A DNA stretch of 64,000 bases from Clitopilus passeckerianus (Eukaryota > Basidiomycota > Agaricomycetes > Agaricales > Entolomataceae), in the NCBI GenBank assembly GCA_944990035.1, contig CALYLX010000001.1, positions 1-64,000 on the forward strand, in the 5' to 3' direction. Below are positions 24,657-36,526 of the stretch, piece by piece. The notes under the pieces were generated by a model, which was not told the origin of the DNA, searched no databases, and saw only the letters and a list, made by a program, of their open reading frames with translations. The first letter of the stretch is position 1, and the number at the start of each line of letters is the position of its first letter. The position numbers and the translations under genes are program-made.

Positions 24657-26206
24657 GCTTTCAAGTGACCTATGGGACGCACTTCAAGTCGCTGCCGAAC
24701 AACCGCCAAGCAACTCTTCAATATGAACGGTTAGGTAAGATGCCCTAATACACGATGACGCGACCATGAAGGAATCCCAAGCAAGAGAAACTCGTGCGCG
24801 GCCACAAATACATTCGATATGGGGTTTTTCAACTAAGGAAAAATGACGTCAAATTCTACTTCAGCGTCTCAGCTTTGATGGAGCTTCTTCCTCTCCAGCT
24901 ATCAACTCATTTCCTGCAATGTTTCCTGTCGAATTCATTTCCATCCATGTCTTTGGGTTCCTTTACGAGCGGGTGCCATTTTTTCAGAACAACCTTGCGT
25001 TTTCCAGCGTATGAGTGATACTGCACCGCTTACGGTGAATAAGGAGGTGAAGGGTTCTCCAGTGGTCGTAATGCAACAGGTTTTGATAGATACCGCGAGT
25101 CTCGATACGGTACATTCTGTACGAAGAGACTCAGCTGATAACCTGAAGAATCCCATAAGAACCCATACCGGTTTGAACGAAGGTGGCTTAGGCTGGTTCA
25201 TCTTAGTAACACTAGCAACTTGCTAGGTTTCTCCGGGTGGTATGAAGGGAGTACGGCCTCTTTTCCCATGTTCCACTGGGTGGCTACTGACAGAGCGTAA
25301 ACGGTCCCAACAAGGCTACGTACATGGGCTGAGTGGTAGTAGACACAATGGTGCTAACAGCTGCAAAAGGAACCAATAAAATAGCAATGCAGCCCATGTA
25401 GGTACTTAATTCGAGAACAAAGGATGTAGGTAGACTCTGATTGATGGTCTCGGGATAGCCTCGCAATCTTGCATTTCCGGTGATACATGTGTTGAACCTT
25501 AGATCCACGGCCGTGTAATCCAGACCTAGTGCATTTTAGTGGAGATGATTAGGTTGCCTTATTTATCTAGAAGAACAACAGTTAGGGGTACCGTGTGTTG
25601 TCTGGTGGGTCCAGGACTCCGAGTTAAAGAGCAGTGCGAGCCCTGTGCTTTAGACCTTCTAACCACAGGAAGCTTCCGATCCAATGAGGGTAGCTGACTG
25701 CCTCTCTGCTCAGGATTTTGAAAGCCGAAATCTTCACCCCTCCTGACTCAAAGCGCAGGGAGACAGTAATACCCACACCCCAGGAGCTGCGCACCTCGAA
25801 ACAGGTCCCGTAACCACGTCGCGAGAGGCCTTATAGAAGTGGATGCGGATCTTCCGACAATACTGCTGCTCTAGCTATATCTTGAATGCACGGTATGGAA
25901 CACAGCCTGCCTCCGCCATGTCTGTGTGGTGGTGGTTCCTAACTCGAGGAACTTGGTGTTTGGTCTTGCTTGGCGCAGCTCAAACCGTATGTCACTCAAA
26001 GATTTGGAAGACCTGCTTCGAGACGTCGCCTTCAATAGTTGAACTTACTCATCGAATTTCATTGGGAAAATACATAGTACACGAGGTATTGACAATAACG
26101 ATATGCTATTATTGTGATTGGCTTATATCGTACAGTATTGGAATGAACTCGAATCACAGACCCCCTAGCCCCCATTCTCCCGATTGTTACACTGTTCAGC
26201 AGGACT
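24657..26206. other. Long region without a well-supported gene
   Basis: The only item of note is a minus-strand open stretch at about 25314-25530, flanked on its 5' side by a CTAG acceptor and on its 3' side by a GTACGT donor. It encodes a hydrophobic segment (MGCIAILLVPFAAVSTIV) that may be a transmembrane helix of an unrecognised or decayed spliced gene. A plus-strand frame at 25843-26247 overlaps the pseudokinase end and is not supported. Confidence 0.3.
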
Positions 26207-27427
26207 CTACAGCCTGGGAGTTGGGAGCCCAGCCGAGTGGGCATTAGGATATAGCTCGATCAGGTCGCCGTATACTTTAGACATGGTTGGTCTCTTTGTC
26301 GGATCCCAGTCCCAGCATGTCTTCATCAGATCCCACAGCTTATCCGTAATACGTGCACAACCTTTAGGGCGATCAGGGAACTGGCCTTTCATCACGGCTA
26401 AAAGCGAGCGAAAATGATCTGGAAGAGTTGCATAAGGACGCTGACCGCTCAGAACCTATAATACCGCCCGTTCAGCGTGAAAAAAACAGGGTGACAACAG
26501 GCTCCCTTCACACTCACCTCAAGCATTGTCATTCCAAAACTATAAACGTCGCATTTCATTTGAGAATCGGGGTCGTCCTTGGCCCTGCCATCACAGATTT
26601 CCGGCGATATCCACCTGTATCTTCTAAAGTCCGATTTTTCGCGATGAATGGCTGGGTGTTGTATCAATTCTCCGAGGCATAGGTCGATCAGCTGGGCTTT
26701 CTTGTCTCGAGAAATCATGATATTCGACTGTTTCAAAGAAACATTGTTGAATAAGGCATTTTCTAATGGAACATGGGAGCGACTTACGCCTCGCACGAAT
26801 CGATGGACCACCGGCGGTTGCAAGCCGTGCATAAAGACGAGGGCATCAGCGACTTGAATGAGCTACAGAGATTTGATCAGCCCCGGGAGTCCTTAAAATT
26901 CTTAGGGGGAAAGCACCTACGAGTGGCATGGGGTCGACATGAGGGTGAGTCGAGAGAAATTCCATTATGTTACCCCGTTCAAAGTGTGGTGTAATCAGAG
27001 CGGGCGATGGAACAATTCCCTTGCAAATGCCAATGAAAGGCGCGACGTTGCGGTGGGATGAAGCACGCTTCCAGTCGTTTAGCTCCTTCATCAGGACCTA
27101 GAGTGAATGATTTAGCACGGTGTCAACATTTGTCTCCATAACGTGATAGGCTACCTCAACAAAATTGGAAGTCTCCGAACGTTCGCATACCCTCCATTCT
27201 CTAACACGGACCTCTTGGCCGTCGATAAAACCGCGTCTAACGTCGGTACATATGGTCATCCAGTAAGGCGGGCTATCCTCCATTGATACACGACTTGTTG
27301 ACGTGTGGTTTGGATGCCTGAAGGTAACATCCTGAACAACCAAATGAGAGCGTGAAAATCAGAGAGGATTCATCTTACTCACTCTTGTTACTGTTTCGTA
27401 TTCCACGGGGTCTTGTGTAAACCACAT
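26207..27427 (-). CDS. TKL-like pseudokinase
   Basis: About 340 residues in six exons. From ATG 27425-27427 the exons join in frame: MWFTQDPVEYETVTR; then DVTFRHPNHTS to TSNFVE; VLMKELNDWKRASSHRNV to DPMPL; LIQVADALVFMHGLQPPVVH to FVRG; SNIMISRDKKAQLIDL to TMLE; and VLSGQRPYATLPDHFRSLL to the stop at 26207. The C-lobe is clear: an APE-like segment (RWISPEI), DVYSFGMTMLE and CWDWDPTKRPTM match tyrosine-kinase-like kinases, which are greatly expanded in Agaricomycetes. The catalytic motifs are lost: the HRDLKxxN loop reads HRFVRGSN (Asp to Phe, Lys to Arg), DFG reads DLC, and no glycine-rich loop or VAIK lysine is visible. A scaffold or decoy role is therefore more likely than catalysis. The splice sites are good, so this is not obviously a decayed gene. 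Confidence 0.75.
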
Positions 27428-28599
27428 TTCGAGAGCTTGAGAGGGTAGAAAAGAGGGATGTGGTAGAGTGAGAGGGCTACCTGGAACAGAAACGCACCTA
27501 TTTATGGGCTCTGATGAGTGGCTTTTGACGCCCTTGTCTTAGGGTTGATCAAAATGCTGTAGCTCATACCTAAATCGACGGTGGGTCACTACAATATGAG
27601 TGAGATGGCGTGGCCCCCTGTTATATTCAACGTGGTCACTGAGATACAGGTTGCATAGCTTTCTGGCACATAAAGCTCTGAAGAACCATTTGAAAGCGCA
27701 AAGGCGGGAGAAATCAGCATCGCTTTTCCTCCAAGCCCGATTTGTGTCCGAATAAGGCAAGAAGCGATGCCGTCGGCCTAGCAGCGGCTGCTTAACAAAG
27801 AGAGTCGGTGGGCGTCACTCCTGAAAGAGCTGATAGATAAGCGCTCTTGTCTCTCGCAATGTGAATACTGTATCTCATGACAACCTAGAAATGTTTTGCC
27901 ACTCGCGGTTCAAAGATCTAACCACCGATCAGCGAGGGCGAGATTGGGGCAGAAAATTTCGAGTGAGAAAACCCCAGATATAATTGACTCGTTGAATGAG
28001 CTTCAACCAGTGCCCCAGCCTTCAAATAGAACCCCAAACTGAAGCCAATGCGGGGAGAGGGCTGCCTGTGTGATCATGACCCGATCGTAGGTCGTGGCCG
28101 AGTCCGTTACGGAGGTTGTCGCAGATCGCACGACAAAGGCATGAGTATCAATGTATCGTATTACGTTTCATGTTGGCCTGGTCACGGCGGAGGTTGAGTA
28201 CCAGTGTTGTTCGGCGCAATAACATGCCATTTCAACAAAGCAAGTCGCAAGTTCGTGAGTTGAATCGGCAATGATTCGGCATTGCGTGGGAATTCACTGG
28301 CACGTGCCCCACAAGGTTCCGAATTCCGCAACACGACCGCAGTGCTTTGGTTTTTAAACCTTTTCTGTTTCGCTCTTCACATGCACACCGCAATACAGAG
28401 GGCAAAAAAATGTCGAGGGTATCCAATAGCGGTACAATGAAGAATTTCTGACATAGAGGTTCCTCCCATTGACTCACAAGCACTAAATTACGCGGCTGTC
28501 CTATGTGACAGCTTTTGACTTACGTATATATTAGTGAAGTATAATGGCAGCTGCCCGAGAACAAACACGCAATGATAGCTACCACAAGGATGTGATATT
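27428..28599. other. Intergenic region, nothing recognised
   Basis: Upstream of the pseudokinase and downstream of P450 no. 2. Short open frames (for example 27539-27760 minus, 28232-28483 minus) have no domain or splice support. Confidence 0.4.
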
Positions 28600-31078
28600 T
28601 CATGCAATATTCCGGATCCGTATAGGAACGCTCGGGCCCCTGCTGACCTCGCCCTTGACGTATGGGGCGACCGTAATGCCCATACGCCAATCGAGTTCTT
28701 TCCCTGCGCTCTCGAATGAAAACTCCGAGAGGAGAACAGACAAGACCAGCTCTAAACGACAGTCAGCCATGAAAGGAGGGAATGGAAATGTTGAGTGGAC
28801 TGACTAATTTCCAGGAGACCGAATTTCATCCCGCTAGTAGAAAAAGTCCGAGTCAACAACAGTCAAGAAAACAACAATGACAAGAAGTTACTCACGGACA
28901 GGCTCTTCCACCGCCGAGGAAAGTCATACTACCAAAGATAGATATTAGTCAGACTGTGTATGGTTTGCGCAAAAGTTACGTTACGTGTTAGAGAAAATAC
29001 CGGGCATTTTGACGCCCTTCTCAGTGCTTTTCGTGAACATCTTTCCGAGCCACCGTTCCGGGTTTAGCTCGGTAGCGTCATTGCCCCAGATTGCAGTGGA
29101 CCGGTTGGCGGCAGAAAGGCCAAGGTAGACAGAGGTGCCTTTGGTGATTAAAAGCTCTTTCATCTCGGTGCCGGTCTTGACATCGCGAACTGGGAAGTGT
29201 AGAGGTACAACGCAATCTTCAACCGTCCTAGAAGTTGATCATGAACGATCTGTTGGCTAAAATTGGTGAGAAACGCACTGTCTCCAGACAAAAGGCACGG
29301 GAGCAAAAAGTCGCAAGGTTTCCCGGCAAAAGGCATCGAGGAGGGGAAGTTCGCTGAGTTGGTCGTAGTTGAGTTCATCTTCACCCTTGAGCTATAGAAA
29401 ATGTCATCAGCGTAGGCTCAGATTCCTCGGAGAAGGACATACGGCTCTAGCGTCCTTTATCTCCTTCCTGAGGCGGCTTTGCAAGTTCGTATCAGCAGAC
29501 AATAGGCACAAGATCCTGGTCAGTGCGCCAGCCGTCGTTTCCTGTCCAGCCAGAACGATCCCACTGTCGTCAACCCATTAGCGACTCCCAAAGATGAAGG
29601 AAGACGTGCATAACTACCTCATGTTGGCCATAACGTTGTCATCACTCATGCGATCTTCAGCATCGGCGACCTGGTTTGCGTTGACTGTGATGGTAGTGGT
29701 TCGTTACATCCAAGCACCGAACTTGTCGACAATGAAATACGTACTGAGGAGTGTCGCCAGATCCATCCCACCTGCCGTCGTTTTCTCGAGCTCAGAGATC
29801 CCGCCCTCTGCCAGAATCTTGCGTTTCTTCCAGAAGAGGTCATCAATCACACCCTGCATGACGTCGCAGGACCATTTGAACTAGAGTCGATACTTTAGCA
29901 GGAATCAGGTTGGTGAGATGTGCAACATACTTTGCGAGCGGCAGGGAGGGGCGAGTAGTTTACTGTGCTGGCCAAGATTTTGCGAAGCCAGACAGGCTTC
30001 ATCTTCCTCCAGGTATTAAAGTACGGCATAGCGAAAAACAGCTGAGCAGCGGCCGGGCTGCAATCCGCGACGATAAGTTAGCATCCTCAACAAAACCATC
30101 TATCCAAACTTACACAACTGCTCTCAGAGCATCATGGAACTCCGCAAACTCCTCACTATCCTTATCCAAAGAATGGAAGGTGTGACCCAAGCCACCCTGA
30201 GAAATAATCTCAAGGCCTGTCTTTTGCAAGTCGTCGAGAATATCAACGACGCGACCGTCTTTCGAGGTGCCGACTTCTGCTTTGAGCTTGCCTCGGAGTT
30301 GGTTGGTGACGGAATAGAAGACGGGCACGAGTTTGGAGACGAAGGAGGCGGTGAAGACGGGGTTCATGAGTCTGCGCTGCTTCTTGTGCTCCGCGTCTGT
30401 GATTAGTCAAAAAGGTTGAGCGAGGGAAAGAGGGAAGGATGGGTGAAGGAAGGACTAACCATGCACAGAACTAAGTCCGTCTCCCCGCTGAATGACACCG
30501 AACAGCCTGTTGCTCATCAATATCTGTATCTGCTGAATGCCGAGGAATCGGTTGAACGTACCCAGTGAATTCTTCCGACTCCTTGAAGTTCTTCTGATGA
30601 CGAACAAGGATATCGTGCAGAGCAAGAGGATCCGAGATATATAGGGCATCGTCTTGAAGCTGTCTCCAGATACAGGTCAGAAGATAGGCTACACTTGATT
30701 TCAAGACGCCAACTTACGCCAAAGAAACCACCAGTCAGTCGTGCGACGTGACCGTATTTCTCGCACATTGGGTTGTGATAATCGTCAAGAGATGTCGCGT
30801 CGTGCATATCAAGCTGGTACCCTGTGATATGGTTAACCTTCCCTATACCTCCACGAATATTTGCTGGACTTACCGATGGGCGTTTTGCTGATTGGGCCGG
30901 GGAGGTATGCATACCGAATCGAATTACGAAGACGTTTTACCAAGGAAATGAAGGTGGTCGTGATGAGAAGTGTGATGCATGCAGCTCGAAGTGAAGGTAG
31001 ATCTTCTGGTGTCAGCCCAGAAAGGAATGAATGCAGCCAAGACACCTGGTCTAGGATCATTAGAGGGAAGGAGGACAT
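28600..31078 (-). CDS. Cytochrome P450 monooxygenase no. 2 (appears intact)
   Basis: A microsomal P450 of about 540 residues in some ten exons. ATG 31076-31078 begins MSSFPLMILDQVSWLHSFLS; a hydrophobic anchor (ACITLLITTTFISLV) precedes the LPGP hinge. Next come EKYGHVARLTGGFFG, the substrate-side segment DALYISDPLALHDIL, the C-helix region EHKKQRRLMNPVF (about 30370-30400), the I-helix GIVLAGQETTAGALTRIL (about 29550), ExxR as ETLR (about 29300), PERW (about 29060) and the heme loop FLGGGRACPG (about 28900). The heme-loop intron (28834-28895) lies at the same codon and phase as in P450 no. 1, pointing to common descent. The C-terminus ends PSVPIRIRNIA at 28600. All exons join in frame, in contrast to P450 no. 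1. Substrate unknown; no pathway partners lie next to it. Confidence 0.9.
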
Positions 31079-31120
31079 TGCGATTGGAAGTCTAAGTGCG
31101 ACGCGAAGCAACCTGCCATC

Positions 31121-31127
31121 CTTTATA
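31121..31127 (-). promoter_or_regulatory. Probable TATA box of P450 no. 2
   Basis: On the minus strand the sequence reads TATAAAG, 43 bp upstream of the start codon at 31078. Confidence 0.45.
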
Positions 31128-32144
31128 TTTGTCGGGATACAAAGGGTCGTTTGATGTATGAATTGCGCGCTCAGCCTACTTTGAACACATGTTTCATGGT
31201 CGTATCTTAGAAGTCGCCGATAAACGATACTTGAGGCTGGCGCCACGACCCCGTTGGTGGCCGATGACGAACTGTGAAGATGAGGCAACTCGAGGGTGTC
31301 TCACATTTAGGGGCACAAACTATTATTCGACCAGGTACGTTCATTGCTAATTGAGAAAAGAAACCAAGACAGCTTGAAGGCTTGAAAGTCGACCAGCCGT
31401 GCTCGGCCTTTACTGGATGTCACGGTGCTCAGTCCTGCCGAGTAAAACATAAGCGCTGAGCCTCCTTATGTTTGTTGAAGCCATATGTTGAGCACTGCGT
31501 GAATGAATTAATGTTCTGGACCTGGAGAGCAAAGGTTAATCGTCGGCGCATGGTGCATCTCACCGAAGGTGAGGACTTGACAAGAGAGCTTGGCACTGGT
31601 AGCTTGCCTAACTTTGGTGGGAAACTTTCCTACGGAAGCTCGGGATGCTGATAGCCGATGCCCAGAAATGGCAGGTTCTCGAGATCTTTGGGATAAAATT
31701 AAGGCTCCATTGATCCTACCATATTAGTCTCGGCAGAGGTCTTAGCTTTGAGTGGTAGTTCCTGGGCAAAAATGTACGGCCCGCCAAACCGATATTGATT
31801 TTGGTCCATCTCAAGGCTTTTGGTTGATATTTTGGGATAAAATCAATGCTCTACCCCTAATAGTCTCAGCTTTGAGTGGATTCCGCAGCATCAATATGAT
31901 GTTATTCTTTCCAAATCAGTCATCTCTCCAGAGTTAACAAGAATGTCGACGCCGATGGCCATGGGCCAACTCAAATCCCGGCACTGTCAGCGCTCTGAGG
32001 CTTGTTTCTTCCCATCATCCTGTCGACTCTTGTCAGGCAGAATTCTTGCAAATACCTTAATACCAGATACCAGGGTTTCCCCCGACCTTTCCTATAGTCT
32101 CCCCACTTCTCGGAAAGAATCTCAACTAAGAAAACCTCGGCAAG
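31128..32144. other. Divergent upstream region of P450 no. 2 and the metacaspase
   Basis: No gene is supported. It contains an imperfect direct repeat (31688-31756 and 31831-31881) listed separately. Confidence 0.4.
31688..31881. repeat. Imperfect direct repeat pair
   Basis: The first copy (31688-31756) and second copy (31831-31881) share a TTTGGGATAAAAT start, TAGTCTC in the middle and AGCTTTGAGTGG at the end. The first copy carries about 18 extra bases. The origin is unknown; a short local duplication is the simplest reading. Confidence 0.5.
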
Positions 32145-34697
32145 ATGATGTGGGACAGCTCGAACGGTTACGAAGACCGTGATCGCCATCATGCCCCTCC
32201 TGTACAGATGCCCGCTCCTACGTATGTCCTCGATCGTCATTCTGGGTCCGAATATTGATTAACACTTTCCGTACGCAACTATAGGTTACCCATTATGCTG
32301 TAAGTGAACGAGAAGTTCAATTGCAAGCTCCACGGTTTGTAAACGAGTCACTAGACCCCCTGGAACAGCAACTAGCGCTCAATTTGCGCCTGCCTCGTTT
32401 CCCCAGTCGTCGGGAGGGGCTTCGTTCCCCTAGTCCCTCGTACAACTAGTAAGTGGCTGCTTCTGTTGACCAACTTCCTACTTATGATACTGACACCACC
32501 ATAGTTCACCTAGGTAACTAAACTGTTGTTCTTCGTGATAGCAGCCTCCCTAACAAGCTACATTAGCTATCAAGGGAGTGGGTTTGCGGTTTACCAACCT
32601 CAAATCCAATGGCCGCAAATGCAGGGTTACCCTGCCCAAGGTCAAATCGGACAAGCTATGCCCATACAGCAATCATATTCGGAGCAATACCCCACCAGGT
32701 CGCGAAAGCACTCTTCACATACCCATGCGAGATCTCGTTCACATTCGCATTCACGAGCACCCTCGGGCTCGCACTCTCACTCGCACTCACGACATAGGAC
32801 GCATTCGCACTCGCAGCCTCAGGTTATCATGGCCCAACCGCCGAGCCCCAACCTGCAATCAATCCTGCGTCCCTCTCACAGTTACTCACAGCTACCTCAA
32901 GTCATTCAAGCTCCATCTCATCACAAACATTCCCATTCCCGCTCACACTCCCGCTCTCGCACCCCCTCTTATAATAATCCTCAAGTATTGATCGCGCAGC
33001 CTCCGAGCCCTCATCCACAACCAATACTTCACCAATCGCATAGCTTCTCGCACCTGCCTCAAGCTGGTTATGGATCAGCTCAGCCAATAATCGTCCAATC
33101 TGCGAATACCAGTCGCGGGAAGAGTCGTGTACCCCCGAAGAAGTATACCAATGCAAAACTCAGCAAGATCGGCCAGAACCCAAACATCAATATCCCGTTC
33201 CAATATTCCAAATGTACGGGGAGGAAGAGGGCATTATGTGTACGTGGTATAGGTGCTACGTTGGGGAATAGATCACTCACGGTGCTACAGATCGGAATCA
33301 ACTACCTAGGTCAACAGAACGAACTTCGTGGATGTATCAATGATGCACGACATGTTCGGGACTTTTGATAAGTACGAAATTTTGCTCCTCTTTCATTACG
33401 TCTCTAACGACTGAATGGCAGGGGACTGGGGTTATCGAGCAGGAGATATCGTCATCTTGACTGACGACGCTCAGAGCTCTCGGCAGCAGCCTACCAGGCA
33501 AAACATCTTCGATGCGATGCACTGGCTCGTTCGAGGTGCCAAGCCACATGATTCACTGTTCTTTCACTGTAGGCTTGCTCTGCGCTCCATTCGCTCTTAA
33601 ATTTACTAACAAGCACCTAGATTCCGGCCACGGTGGTCAAACCAAGGACTTGAACGGGGATGAGGTTGATGGGTTTGATGAAGGTCAGTCCTTGTTCAGC
33701 TTCCGACGAGATCGTAGCTGATCCTGGCGAAGTCATATACCCTGTGGATTTCAAGAAGAAAGGCCATATCATCGACGATGTTCGTCAATCTCATTTTTTA
33801 TTTCCTGTGCGACGCTCACAATCATCTCATGCATCAGGAAATGCATGCCCTTATGGTGAAACCACTGCCAGCTGGCTGTCGACTGACGGTAAGCAAAGCT
33901 TGACTTGCCTCGGAGAATTCATGGACTGATTCTGGCCTTGATCACAGGCTTTGTTTGACGTACGTCCCAAGATGCTATTAACACCCCCAAATCCGAATCT
34001 AACTTCCTTTCCCAGTCTTGTCACTCCGGGACCGTTCTCGGTACGTGACTCCTCCATTCCAGCTCCTGGTTCCATTCTAATATCTGATGCACAGACTTGC
34101 CATATATCGTAAGTTTAGACAAGCCAGCGTAACTCGTGATATCTAACTTCTGGACAGTACTCATCGCACGGTCGATTGAAAGGAAGCCAGATCACAGATC
34201 AAGTCAGAGCTTTGCTGCATACACCTGCAGATGTCGTACGTGCTCCCCTTTTGAGATCGTCTGGCCGTTGTTCTGATCCTTATATTGCTATGATCATTAG
34301 ATAACGTGGTCGGGCTGCAAAGATGGGCAAACAAGCGCTGATACATTCCATGGTGGTGTTGCTGTTGGCGCTATGAGCTGGGTAAGATGATCACCTTTCT
34401 GACGCTCTCTTCGGCGCTAATCACGTATCTGTGCTTCTTAGGCGTTTATTCAGGCACTAAGTACGTACACCTTCATATTAGAAGCTGCAGTATACTCACC
34501 TATACACCTATAGCGGATAATCATCGTCCGACATATGCGGAACTGCTCAAGGCCTTGCGAAGGATTCTTAATCCGAAGTTCGACCAGACACCCCAGCTAG
34601 GGAGTTCACATCACATAGTAGGTCTTTACTGTGCAATCTAAGTTTCAATGGATCTAACCACCATGTCTAGAATACGCAGCTAACATTCCTGTTGTGA
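32145..34697 (+). CDS. Type I metacaspase (peptidase C14) with a His/Ser-rich prodomain
   Basis: A calcium-dependent Arg/Lys-specific cysteine protease. The likely start is 32145 (MMWDSSNGYEDRDRHH). The prodomain is Gln/Pro-rich with long His-Ser/Arg-Ser runs (32700-32985), a basic variant of the usual disordered metacaspase prodomain. The p20 core begins CTGRKRALC and, across the intron 33241-33291, continues IGINYLGQQNELRGCINDARH. The catalytic His is in YSGHGGQTKDLNGDE (about 33620) and the catalytic Cys in SCHSG (about 34015). Later exons carry ITWSGCKDGQTSADT and MSWAF, and the protein ends SSHHINTQLTFLL at 34697. About twelve introns are seen; small exons at 32280-32520 are uncertain. 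After HVRDF the frame meets TGA at 33367; with one more T the text reads DFLI, then after a normal intron RDWGYRAGDIV, so a single-base deletion at 33363-33366 is likely. Confidence 0.85.
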
Positions 34698-35044
34698 TCT
34701 GCACTCCGATGTTCACGGAGGAGCACGGCCTGGTCTTAACATGCCTACCTATTCTCATTGCAAAATAAGCGCGGTCACGATATGTACGAATATTAATGAA
34801 AACTAGATTCGGGTATATACTGTACACTATACTTAGGTATCAAGTTACATGGTATTGAAACGCATACAACTGCTCGCACGGAAGCACACGTATTGTGCAA
34901 GGGTCATCTAGCGCAGTGAACGCCATGAGCACCCGAGCAGGCTCATCCGGTATGGAGCGCAGCTGACAGCGCTCGTTTTGACTGCCGCCAGATATCGAGG
35001 GAAAGCCATATCATTGCCACCACGACAGGTCGGCTGGACAATGT
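34698..35044. other. Convergent 3' regions of metacaspase and membrane protein genes
   Basis: No coding frame is supported. AT-rich stretches at 34760-34870 are consistent with transcript ends. Confidence 0.35.
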
Positions 35045-36526
35045 TTAGCGATGGTCCTCTTCCGTTTCCTGCCTTCCTTCTTTCTCCAGGTCTTCTTGAC
35101 TTGGCTTCTTTTCCACCTTTCCTCTAGAGCTCGTCGTATTCGTGTGTTCCGACCGGTACCTGGAGTCCCCAATCATGGTATCTGATATAGCCTCGCTTCC
35201 TGAAGCGAACCGCATGCCCTGAGAGTGGACAGCTTCGGAGACTTCTTTGGTGTCCCATAGGGATTTACGCATCTTCACTAGGACGATGATGATCGTGGGG
35301 TACATTCCCTATGGGTGGAAGTTAGCCGGATGCGGTGAGAGGAGATATGTGGGATGCGTACGAGAGCTTGTTGAATGATGGCATTAACAACATTGAACGC
35401 TGTTAGGCCAGCAGGGTTGAGCTTGGCGCCATAGATTGGAACAGCTTGCAGCGTCTAGGGGAGATAGGTTCAGGACGGTGCTTGCGAGTTGGAGGGGAAG
35501 TGAAGCTCACGTAGATGATGATATACAGAAAGCCAGACTCGATGATTAGAGTCAACACCTTCTCCACCTGGGTCTTCCTCCTCGTGTGGCCAAGATATGT
35601 GGACATCACACGTCGATGTTCCCTGTCTCAGGCACAAGTAAGTGGAAGTTTCAAGTTATATTGAGACGATGACTTACCATGCTCGGAAAGCGATGATGAG
35701 CGTACAGAAGATATTTGTCACGTAGGATAGGGTATAGCTTGAGAGATCGGCATGAGCACAGGTCTGAGCCCCAACAGAGGCGGCGGTGGGGGTGAGGTCA
35801 GTGATTGCCCAGTCCGTATGGATGTCACATCCTAGTTCGAAGAGGCCAGCAACTGATGAGGAAGAGTTATTAGGGGAGATTTTTAGGGATTAAATTGAGT
35901 CCATACTGAGAGACCCTATCCATGTCGCAATAGGTATTGCAACCCACTTCCGGAAACCAAAGCAGACGGTCCATGTTCGCCAAACAACTACTGAATCGCC
36001 CAGGATGAGCTGAAGCGAAAATATAAGCATTGCATCCTCCTTCAGCTGGTCAAGGCACTCGCCATAAAGATGAACAGCATTTGCCCCGTCCAGACCATCT
36101 TCTCTAGCTGCTCATTTGCGACCTCTAAATTTGCCTGCATGTCTGGCTCCCGGTGATTGACCATTATTATTTGCATCCGCCGGACCAGGTCCGATACGTC
36201 CAGGGAAAGGAATATTGTCCCCCCTATGAACATCAGGCTTGTAACTGTGAGTAAGAAGATATTGGATCCTCGTGTTGTGAAGCCTGGTCGTCTAAACACC
36301 AGCCGTCAATCTTCACTCAAGATTCATAGAACGAGCACGTACGCAAAAATAACGATAACGAATGACATTAGAATGATGTATATGCCTGGCATTGCAACGT
36401 TAATCCCGAGAGTCTAACTGACAGTATCCTGAACTCACCATAGCAAATTGCACCAGGAACAACCCGTGCCACCTTCAGCACAAAGTCAGTACCGACTTCG
36501 GTCAACACCTCACTGTTGCTTGACAT
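35045..36526 (-). CDS. Seven-helix membrane protein, function unknown
   Basis: About 340 residues in six or seven exons, starting at ATG 36524-36526 (MSSNSEVLTEVGTDFVLKV). Hydrophobic segments in order are MPGIYIILMSFVIVIF; NIFLLTVTSLMFIGGTIFL; QMLFIFM leading into LILGDSVVVWRTW; KWVAIPIATWIGSLSVAGLF; SYTLSYVTNIFCTLIIAFRAW; VLTLIIESGFLYIIIY; and ALGMYPTIIIVLV. They are followed by a charged, Ser/Glu-rich cytoplasmic tail ending EEDHR. The layout, the WRTW motif after helix 3 and the tail are typical of the many uncharacterised seven-transmembrane proteins of Agaricomycetes. They resemble receptors in topology, but I see no pheromone- or sugar-receptor signature. Ligand and function are unknown. 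Confidence 0.75.

Noticed and set aside
25843..26247. 134-codon plus-strand open frame
   Set aside because: Overlaps the 3' end of the pseudokinase, has mixed hydrophobic composition and no recognisable domain or splice support.
32690..32990. His/Ser repeats as a minisatellite outside a gene
   Set aside because: The repeat is in frame with the metacaspase exons, so it is treated as the prodomain.
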